DNA of 19,633 nucleotides from positions 1-19,633 of the forward strand of contig CABQNH010000035.1 of assembly GCA_902465435.1 (NCBI GenBank), in the 5' to 3' direction. This stretch comes from an uncultured Eubacteriales bacterium (GTDB lineage Bacteria > Bacillota > Clostridia > Oscillospirales > Oscillospiraceae). Shown here piece after piece: positions 13,835 to 19,633 of the stretch; the stretch's first letter is position 1; each line of letters starts with the position of its first letter. Position numbers and translations under genes: made by a program. A model generated the notes under the pieces. The model ran no database searches. It was not told the DNA's origin and saw only the letters and a list, made by a program, of their open reading frames with translations.

Positions 13835-14630
13835 GGATATCACTTTGGGTCAGTATTTCCCGGGCGATACGGTGATCCATCGCCTGGATCAGCGCACAAA
13901 GCTGCTGCTTACCGTCGTATATATCGTCGCGCTGTTCTGGGCAAAGTCATTTGTCTCCTATGGGGTGGTGCTTGCCTATTTGCTGACGGTTATTTTTCTG
14001 TCAAAGATCAAGCTGAAGGTTTTGCTCAAGAGCGTCAAGCCGCTTTTGATCATTATTGTCCTGACCGGGCTTTTGAATGTGTTTTACTCGAGTGGCACGG
14101 TTCTTGTGAAGTTCTGGATCTTCACCATTACGAAGGAAGGCCTGCTGCGCGCGCTGTTTATGATCCTGCGCATTGTGATGCTGGTAACGGGTACGTTCCT
14201 TCTGACCTATACGACCTCGCCGATCGCGCTGACGGACGGCTTGGAAAGCCTGCTTTCCCCGCTCAAGAAAATCAAACTGCCGGTGCACGAGCTTTCCATG
14301 ATGATGTGCATTGCGCTGCGGTTTATTCCGCTTCTGATGGAGGAAACGGATAAAATCACCTCGGCGCAGAAGGCGCGCGGCGCGGACTTCGAGTCCGGCA
14401 ACCTGTTTCAGCGCGCAAAAGCGCTGGTGCCGGTTTTGGTTCCGCTTTTTATCTCCGCCTTTCGGCGTGCGGACGATCTTGCGGTGTCTATGGAATGCCG
14501 CTGCTATCAGGGCGGCAAGGGAAGAACGCGCATGAAGCAGCTGCATTATCACTGGCGGGACGCCGCTGCGTTTTTCGTTGGCGCAGTGCTGCTTTCCGCA
14601 GTTATTGTGCTGGCGCATTTCGGACTGTGA
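13827..14630 (+). CDS. ecfT: ECF transporter transmembrane protein EcfT
   Basis: The 267-residue product has the EcfT N-terminal signature HRLDQRTKLLLT, about five membrane helices, and two cytoplasmic coupling helices with the motif sites QKARGADF and SMECRCYQGGKGRTRMK, which bind the two ATPases. The second site has Cys in place of the Gly of the usual ARG triplet, a variant I believe is common in Clostridia. The start at 13827 follows AAGGGAGG by about five bases and overlaps the end of ecfA2. No S component is encoded in the window, as expected for a shared group II module. truA follows after seven bases. Confidence 0.95.
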   Translation: MLKDITLGQYFPGDTVIHRLDQRTKLLLTVVYIVALFWAKSFVSYGVVLAYLLTVIFLSKIKLKVLLKSVKPLLIIIVLTGLLNVFYSSGTVLVKFWIFTITKEGLLRALFMILRIVMLVTGTFLLTYTTSPIALTDGLESLLSPLKKIKLPVHELSMMMCIALRFIPLLMEETDKITSAQKARGADFESGNLFQRAKALVPVLVPLFISAFRRADDLAVSMECRCYQGGKGRTRMKQLHYHWRDAAAFFVGAVLLSAVIVLAHFGL

Positions 14631-14637
14631 GGGAAGT

Positions 14638-15402
14638 ATGCGGAATATCGCGCTGTTTTTAATGTATGAGGGAACGGCCTACCACGGCTGGCAGGTGCAG
14701 AAGACGGAAAAAACCGTCGCGCAGACGCTGGAGCTTGCCGCGCAGAAGGTCGTTGGACATAAGGTGCATATGACTGGCTGCGGCCGCACGGACGCAGGCG
14801 TCCATGCAAAGTGCTATGTGGCCAATTTTCGCACGGATTCCCGCATCCCAACCGAGCGCATTCCCTATGCACTCAATACGCATCTGCCGCAGGATATTGC
14901 CATCCAGCGTGCGATGGAGGTGCCGGAGGAGTTTAATGCCATCGGCTCCTGCGTGCGCAAGGAGTATACCTACCTGATCGACAATTCCAGACTGCACAAT
15001 CCGTTTTATGTAAACCGCGCGTGGTTCTATCCCAAGCGTCTCGACGAGCGGATCATGCAGGCGGCTGCGCATGCCTTTGTTGGCACGCACGACTTTGCGG
15101 CGGTGCGCTCCGTCGGAACGGAGGTCAAGTCCACCGTCCGCACGGTATACTATTACGAGGTGGAGCGCAGCGGCGACCTGATCTCTCTGCGTGTCTGTGC
15201 CAACGGCTTCCTGTATAATATGGCGCGGGCTATGGCGGGAACGGTCGTCTACGCAGCGGAAGGGAAGATTAAGCCGGAGGAAATCGGCGCGATATTGGAG
15301 AGCGGAAACCGAACGGCCGCCGGGCCGACGGCGCCCCCGGGCGGACTTTACATGACGAAGCTGTGGTATGATGACGGAAGGGTGAAATTTGATGTCGGAT
15401 AA
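14638..15402 (+). CDS. truA: tRNA pseudouridine(38-40) synthase TruA
   Basis: The 254-residue product carries the TruA signature GCGRTDAGVHA with catalytic Asp52. LFLMYEGTAYHGWQVQ marks the start, FVGTHDFAAVRS sits mid-protein, and GFLYNMARAMAGTVV is the conserved block near the end. It isomerizes uridines 38-40 in the tRNA anticodon arm, in the cytoplasm. Length is normal for the family. AGGGA lies about four bases before the ATG. The order ecfA1-ecfA2-ecfT-truA is conserved in Firmicutes; there rplM and rpsI usually follow, while here a DUF5711 gene overlaps the last 11 bases. Confidence 0.96.
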   Translation: MRNIALFLMYEGTAYHGWQVQKTEKTVAQTLELAAQKVVGHKVHMTGCGRTDAGVHAKCYVANFRTDSRIPTERIPYALNTHLPQDIAIQRAMEVPEEFNAIGSCVRKEYTYLIDNSRLHNPFYVNRAWFYPKRLDERIMQAAAHAFVGTHDFAAVRSVGTEVKSTVRTVYYYEVERSGDLISLRVCANGFLYNMARAMAGTVVYAAEGKIKPEEIGAILESGNRTAAGPTAPPGGLYMTKLWYDDGRVKFDVG

Positions 15403-16558
15403 CGTAATCCCGATCGAAGGTCTGCCGAAGAAAAAGAAATGGTACCGCAGGCGGGCACTGCTGCTGACGCTGCTTGTGCTTGCCGTTGTGCTGCTGCTTG
15501 GGCTGTATCTGCTGCTTTCCCGGGCAGATTGGGACAGCTTTCGGCGCTTTTTCAGCTATTACAGCGTAGCTGATGAAGCAAGCTACGGAAAGTTTACCTT
15601 TGACGCCGGCTATGCGAACGCTTACTGTGCGTTTGACGACGGTCTTGCCGTCGCGGGGTCCGGCGGGCTGACGACCTATTCGCCCTACGGCAACGAGCAG
15701 GCGGTCGCGCAGCTTACCATGGATACTCCGGCCGTAAAGAAGGGCGGCGGGATTGTCTTGGCGTATGACGTCGGCGGCTCTGCGCTGCTGGCAATCAACG
15801 ACAAGAATGAAGTGCTTTTGTCGCTTTCCACTGCCAATACGCTTTTTGACGCCGACATCGGTTCAAACGGAAGCATCTGCTATCTGACCTCGGATAAGGC
15901 CAGCCGTGCCATTCTTACGGTGCTCAACGGCCGACAGGAGGAAATTTATAAATGGTATTCCAACTCGCAGCATTTGAGCCATTGTGCGATCTCGGATAAC
16001 ACACGCTATGTCGCAGCCATTGGGATCGGGCAGAAAAACGGCGGCTTTGCCAGCAGCGCACTGATTTTGGATACCGGGAAGGAAGTGCCGGTCTGCACGG
16101 TTGAGCTGGGCAGTCAGGTTATTTACAGCCTTCGCTTTTTGGATAACCAGACGCTCTGCGCCGTTGGAGAAAGCTCCGTGCTTGTCTTTGGCGTGGACGG
16201 GACGCTCCGCGGCGAGTACGCTTATGGGGAGCGCTATATGGAGGATTTCTGTGAAAGCGGCAGCTTCACGGCGCTCCGGATGAATGCAAACCGCGCCGGA
16301 GATAAGTATACGCTGGTCACGCTGGATGAAAACGGCGAGAAGCTTGCGGAATACTTTGTCGGAAAGCAGATCCTGGATATGGATGCGGCGGGAGATTATC
16401 TTGCGGTCCTGACGGCCGGAAGCCTGACGATCTTTACCAGAGAATTAGAGGTTTACCGAACTGCGGACGCCGTTGGAACTGCGAGCACCGTTTTGATGCG
16501 GGCGGACGGCACGGCGATCCTGGTCAGCACTGGCACGGCGGAGCTGTATATTCCGTGA
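15392..16558 (+). CDS. DUF5711 family membrane-anchored beta-propeller-like protein
   Basis: The 388-residue product has a basic start (GLPKKKKWYRRR), one membrane helix (about residues 22-43) and a large outer domain made of repeated beta-strand motifs such as GLAVAGSGGLTTYS, SLSTANTLFDADIGSNG and LYIP at the end. These resemble WD40/PQQ-like propeller blades, which fits DUF5711. Its function is unknown; an extracytoplasmic binding or sensing role is plausible. The ATG at 15392 is preferred over a TTG three bases earlier, with AAGGG nine bases upstream. The start overlaps truA, so it belongs to the same transcript. No terminator is visible after its stop; the clpE promoter begins within ten bases. 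Confidence 0.75.
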   Translation: MSDNVIPIEGLPKKKKWYRRRALLLTLLVLAVVLLLGLYLLLSRADWDSFRRFFSYYSVADEASYGKFTFDAGYANAYCAFDDGLAVAGSGGLTTYSPYGNEQAVAQLTMDTPAVKKGGGIVLAYDVGGSALLAINDKNEVLLSLSTANTLFDADIGSNGSICYLTSDKASRAILTVLNGRQEEIYKWYSNSQHLSHCAISDNTRYVAAIGIGQKNGGFASSALILDTGKEVPVCTVELGSQVIYSLRFLDNQTLCAVGESSVLVFGVDGTLRGEYAYGERYMEDFCESGSFTALRMNANRAGDKYTLVTLDENGEKLAEYFVGKQILDMDAAGDYLAVLTAGSLTIFTRELEVYRTADAVGTASTVLMRADGTAILVSTGTAELYIP

Positions 16559-16565
16559 TTTTCAT

Positions 16566-16594
16566 TTGTTTTTTTGCATAAGCTGTGATATACT
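16566..16594 (+). promoter_or_regulatory. Sigma-A promoter of clpE
   Basis: TTGTTT (16566-16571) and TATACT (16589-16594) are spaced by exactly 17 bases in an AT-rich patch. Transcription would start near 16601. I see neither a CIRCE element nor a CtsR tandem heptad around it, although clpE genes of low-GC Firmicutes usually carry CtsR sites. Confidence 0.75.
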
Positions 16595-16604
16595 GTCTCA
16601 TTAA

Positions 16605-16646
16605 GCGGGGGACTTGCCCGCGAAACGGAATTCCCGAAGGGGGGAA
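16605..16646 (+). promoter_or_regulatory. clpE leader with hairpin over the ribosome binding site
   Basis: Two hairpins fill the 50-base leader: GCGGG (16605-16609) with CCCGC (16617-16621), and TTCCC (16631-16635) with GGGAA (16642-16646). The second places the purine-rich AAGGGGGG ribosome binding site partly in its loop and partly in its arm, seven bases before the ATG at 16652. Confidence 0.5.
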
Positions 16647-16651
16647 CATGC

Positions 16652-18943
16652 ATGAAACCTGCAATTTGTTCAAAGTGTAAGAAAAATGTGGCTGTGATCT
16701 TTATTACGAAGATCGAGAACGGCCAGTCCACCAACGAGGGACTATGCCTGAAATGCGCCAAGGAACTTGGCATTAAGCAGGTGGACGATATTGTGAAGCA
16801 GATGGGGATTACCGAGGAAGAGCTGGATAATCTGAACGGCGAAATGCTCTCCATGCTGCAGGATCAGCAAAGCGAACCGACGGACGAGGAGGAAGAGATC
16901 GAAAGCCAGACCGCGACCTTCCCGTTTTTGAATAAGCTTTTTGGACGCGGCGCGGATGGGGATATCGTGCCTGCGCCGGAGCGCGGCGAGGAGCGAAAAA
17001 ATGCACAGCAGAGCGCGCCGACAAAGCAGAAGAAGCATAAATTTCTGGATACCTATTGCCTGAATCTGACGCAAAAGGCACGGGACAACGGACTGGATCA
17101 AATTGTCGGCCGCGAAGAGGAAACGGAGCGCGTCGTACAGATTTTAAACCGACGGCAGAAGAATAATCCCTGCCTGATCGGCGAACCGGGCGTCGGCAAA
17201 ACGGCGATTGCCGAAGGACTGGCGCAGCGGATCGTCAGAGGTGACGTGCCCTATAAGCTGCGCAGCAAGGAGGTATACCTGCTTGATTTGACGGCGCTTG
17301 TCGCGGGAACACAGTTCCGCGGTCAGTTTGAGAGCCGGATGAAAAGCCTGATTTCGGAGATTAAAAGTCTGGGCAATATCATTCTTGTGATTGACGAGGT
17401 GCATAATCTGGTCGGGGCGGGCGACGCCGAAGGCTCGATGAATGCGGCAAATATTCTAAAGCCTGCGCTTTCCCGCGGTGAAATTCAGGTGATCGGCGCA
17501 ACGACCTTCTCGGAATATCGTAAGTATATTGAGAAGGATTCTGCCTTGGAGCGTCGCTTCCAGCCGGTTACGGTCAACGAGCCGACGATTGAGGAAGCCG
17601 TTGCGATTTTGCGGGGCATTGCGCACTATTATGAAACATATCATGGCGTGCAGATTTCCAATGAAATTGCAAGGCAGGCCGTGATCCTGTCGGAGCGGTA
17701 TATCACGGATCGGTTCTTGCCGGATAAGGCGATCGACCTGCTGGACGAGGCCTGCTCGGACGTCAACCTTCGCTGCAAGGAGCTGTCTGAGCTTGCCGAA
17801 AAGCGGAAGGAGCGCGATGACTACAAGCTGGAGATCAGGCTGCTGACGGAGGATACCGAGCATGAGAATTTCGAGCGGCTCGCAACACTGCGCAGCAAGG
17901 TTTGTCAGCTGGACGATGAGGTCGCGCGGCTGGAGGCAATGCCTGCGCCGCGGGTAACAATGGAGAATCTTGCGAGAATCATTGAACTGTGGACAAAAAT
18001 TCCGGCCAGCAAGATTCAGGCGCAGGAATATGAGCGCCTGCGCAATTTGGAGCAGCGGCTGAAGCAGCGGATTGTCGGGCAGGACGAGGCGGTTGCGTCG
18101 GTTGCGGCGGCGATTCGCCGCAGCCGCGTTGGAATCTCGGTCAAAAAGCGGCCGGTATCCTTCATCTTTGTTGGCCCTACCGGCGTCGGTAAGACAGAAC
18201 TGGTCAAGTGCCTTGCGGATGATTTGTTCGATTCCGTCGATTCCCTGATCCGTTTGGATATGTCGGAATATATGGAAAAGCACTCCGTCTCTAAGCTGAT
18301 CGGGTCGCCCCCGGGTTATGTGGGCTACGATGAGGCAGGACAGCTTACGGAAAAAATACGCAGGAAGCCCTACGCGGTGATCCTGTTTGACGAGCTGGAG
18401 AAGGCGCATCCGGATGTGCTTCATATCCTGCTGCAAATCCTTGATGACGGACGGATTACGGACGCGCACGGCCGACTGGTGAACTTCGAGAATACGATCA
18501 TTGTGATGACGTCCAACGCCGGATCGGATCGGAGGGACGGCACGGTCGGCTTCGGCAAAAGCGTTTCTGATTTAACGCGGGAAAAGACGATGAAGGCACT
18601 TTCCGAGTTCCTGCGGCCGGAATTTATAAACCGTGTCGATGAGATCGTGTGCTTCAATCAGCTCACAGAGGAAAACTTCCGCGGGATCGCGAAAATCATG
18701 CTGAGCGAACTGCAGCAGGCGCTGGCCGAGCGGGCGATTGCGTTGAATTGGGAGGATTCCGTGCTGGACTTCCTGGTGAAAAAATCCTATTCTGTTACCT
18801 ACGGCGCACGGAATTTGCGCCGGACGATCCAGCGGGAAATTGAAGATAAGATCGCCGAAAAGCTGATCGATGCCTACGAGGAGCCAATCAGTCAGATGCA
18901 GCTTCGCGCAGAGAAGGATCAGATCGTTTTGCTGGCAATGTAA
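16652..18943 (+). CDS. clpE: Clp protease ATPase subunit, ClpE type
   Basis: The 763-residue product begins with a zinc finger, Cys6-x2-Cys9 and Cys32-x2-Cys35, the hallmark of ClpE. An acidic linker (about 55-110) leads to the first AAA+ module, with Walker A GEPGVGKT at 177-184 and Walker B ILVIDEVHNL. A UVR-like coiled middle segment (about 385-430) follows, then the second AAA+ module with GPTGVGKT at 508-515 and VILFDELEKAHPD. VGFGKS at about 632-637 is at the position of the loop that docks on ClpP. It unfolds damaged proteins for ClpP in the cytoplasm. It is longer than Bacillus ClpE (about 700 residues), mainly in the acidic linker. It has its own promoter and leader and a strong terminator. 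Confidence 0.93.
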   Translation: MKPAICSKCKKNVAVIFITKIENGQSTNEGLCLKCAKELGIKQVDDIVKQMGITEEELDNLNGEMLSMLQDQQSEPTDEEEEIESQTATFPFLNKLFGRGADGDIVPAPERGEERKNAQQSAPTKQKKHKFLDTYCLNLTQKARDNGLDQIVGREEETERVVQILNRRQKNNPCLIGEPGVGKTAIAEGLAQRIVRGDVPYKLRSKEVYLLDLTALVAGTQFRGQFESRMKSLISEIKSLGNIILVIDEVHNLVGAGDAEGSMNAANILKPALSRGEIQVIGATTFSEYRKYIEKDSALERRFQPVTVNEPTIEEAVAILRGIAHYYETYHGVQISNEIARQAVILSERYITDRFLPDKAIDLLDEACSDVNLRCKELSELAEKRKERDDYKLEIRLLTEDTEHENFERLATLRSKVCQLDDEVARLEAMPAPRVTMENLARIIELWTKIPASKIQAQEYERLRNLEQRLKQRIVGQDEAVASVAAAIRRSRVGISVKKRPVSFIFVGPTGVGKTELVKCLADDLFDSVDSLIRLDMSEYMEKHSVSKLIGSPPGYVGYDEAGQLTEKIRRKPYAVILFDELEKAHPDVLHILLQILDDGRITDAHGRLVNFENTIIVMTSNAGSDRRDGTVGFGKSVSDLTREKTMKALSEFLRPEFINRVDEIVCFNQLTEENFRGIAKIMLSELQQALAERAIALNWEDSVLDFLVKKSYSVTYGARNLRRTIQREIEDKIAEKLIDAYEEPISQMQLRAEKDQIVLLAM

Positions 18944-18953
18944 AAGAAAGGAA

Positions 18954-19000
18954 ATGCGGCGCACTGCACTTGGAAGAGAAACGGTGCGCCGCATTTTTTT
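18954..19000 (+). terminator. Strong terminator of clpE
   Basis: A perfect 11-bp inverted repeat (ATGCGGCGCAC at 18954-18964, GTGCGCCGCAT at 18984-18994) has a 19-base loop and is followed by seven T residues (18994-19000). The ribosome binding site of the SWIM gene starts three bases after the T run. Confidence 0.92.
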
Positions 19001-19014
19001 GCGAGGTGTTTGGA

Positions 19015-19485
19015 ATGGGTTTGCTGGGTATTGCAAGCATGGCTTCCCAATGGCGCGGTTACGAATACTATAAAGAGGGACGCGTAACTGTGTGGGAGGA
19101 AACGGCGCTTCAGGTATATGACGCTGTGGTGCGGGGCAGCGGTGGGGCGCGCTATTCGGTGCATATGGATTTGCAGCATCCAAGAAAGTCCGCCTGCGAT
19201 TGCCCGCACGCGAAGGGGCGAAGGATCATTTGCAAGCATATCGCTGCCGTGTACTTTTCCGTGCAGCCGGATGAAGCAAAGCGGTTTTATAAGGAAGTGA
19301 TCCGTGCGGAGGAGGAAGAAGAACGCCGCCAGGAAAAGCTGGATACGTTGGTTGTGAACTACATCAACGGACTTTCCAAGCAGGAATTGCGGCAGACGCT
19401 CTATGAGGTGCTCTATGATGGTGCGGACTGGGTGTTCGAGCGCTTTGTTCGCGAGCATGTCGATCCGTCTGGAGAATTTTTGTAA
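19015..19485 (+). CDS. Small SWIM zinc-finger protein
   Basis: The 156-residue product carries a SWIM zinc finger, C61-x-C63-x9-C73-x-H75 in ACDCPHAKGRRIICKH, preceded by WRGYEYYKEGRV and a strand-rich segment, as in N-terminal SWIM domains. After it comes an acidic, arginine-rich helix (about 90-110) and a C-terminal segment ending in PSGEFL. SWIM domains bind DNA or protein and are often fused or adjacent to SNF2-type helicases; here it stands alone between terminators. The start at 19015 is chosen because GAGG at 19003-19006 is eight bases before it; an upstream in-frame start would lie within the clpE terminator. Its promoter is not obvious, so it depends on read-through from clpE or on an unseen promoter inside clpE. 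Confidence 0.8.
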   Translation: MGLLGIASMASQWRGYEYYKEGRVTVWEETALQVYDAVVRGSGGARYSVHMDLQHPRKSACDCPHAKGRRIICKHIAAVYFSVQPDEAKRFYKEVIRAEEEEERRQEKLDTLVVNYINGLSKQELRQTLYEVLYDGADWVFERFVREHVDPSGEFL

Positions 19486-19507
19486 GCAGAAGGGAATGAC
19501 GACAAGC

Positions 19508-19541
19508 GCCTGCGCGCCGGAAGAAAGCGCAGGCACTTTTT
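19508..19541 (+). terminator. Terminator after the SWIM gene
   Basis: GCCTGCGC (19508-19515) pairs perfectly with GCGCAGGC (19527-19534) across an 11-base loop, followed after two bases by TTTTT and then GCTTTT. It lies 22 bases past the SWIM stop codon. Confidence 0.82.
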
Positions 19542-19578
19542 GCTTTTGGTACCATCTATTAAACTATTTAAAACACGA

Positions 19579-19620
19579 AAAGGCGCAGCCGACGGATTTT
19601 TATCCGAAGGCTGCGCCTTT
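19579..19620. terminator. Second, bidirectional terminator at the right edge
   Basis: AAAGGCGCAGCC (19579-19590) pairs perfectly with GGCTGCGCCTTT (19609-19620). Inside, a GA/AA internal loop and CGGA with TCCG extend the stem. T-rich sequence flanks both sides, so it can also serve a minus-strand gene lying to the right of the window. Confidence 0.8.
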
Positions 19621-19633
19621 GCTTCTTGGTTTT

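Overview
The window looks like a core-genome segment of a low-abundance-operon Gram-positive anaerobe of the class Clostridia, most probably of the Oscillospiraceae/Ruminococcaceae type. The reasons are a GC-rich Firmicutes style with strong AGGAGG-like ribosome binding sites, the ecfA1-ecfA2-ecfT-truA order typical of Firmicutes, a ClpE-type Clp ATPase, DUF1292, DUF3786 and DUF5711 proteins, a BofC-like small membrane protein hinting at a spore-former lineage, and a RACo-type corrinoid activase. I see no phage, plasmid, CRISPR or transposase genes. The species cannot be named from this sequence alone.

Layout. Positions 1-75 hold the tail of a plus-strand gene. From about 8.07 kb down to 0.25 kb everything is transcribed on the minus strand: a BofC-like small protein, a DUF1292 protein, a likely 6S RNA (7204-7397), a membrane-anchored parvulin-like foldase, TcdA (tRNA ct6A dehydratase), a TSUP/TauE-type exporter split into two translationally coupled half genes, and a three-gene unit of RACo-like Fe-S/ASKHA activase, DUF3786 protein and a trigger factor that lacks its ribosome-binding domain. 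The divergent junction near 8.1-8.5 kb holds a plus-strand promoter and a 279-bp element bounded by long inverted repeats. From 8.5 kb to the right end everything is on the plus strand: a class A penicillin-binding protein with a zinc-ribbon insert, a SAM methyltransferase, the ECF vitamin-transporter energizing module, truA, a DUF5711 protein, then clpE from its own promoter, a terminator, and a small SWIM zinc-finger protein closed by two terminators.

How the parts work together. Protein quality control is a repeated theme (ClpE, parvulin-like foldase, trigger-factor-like protein). The RACo unit suggests reductive activation of a corrinoid protein whose methyltransferase partners lie elsewhere. 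The ECF module would energize substrate-binding S components encoded elsewhere, as in group II ECF systems.

The most notable non-coding signals are the structured inverted-repeat element directly after a promoter (8115-8437), a terminator hairpin whose arm is also the ribosome binding site of the next gene (4688-4724), a promoter whose start point lies inside a terminator stem (3903-3960), a perfect palindrome centred on the -10 box of the foldase gene (7065-7079), and a leader hairpin over the clpE ribosome binding site (16631-16646). All promoters, terminators and RNA folds were found by eye and no energy or homology calculation was run.
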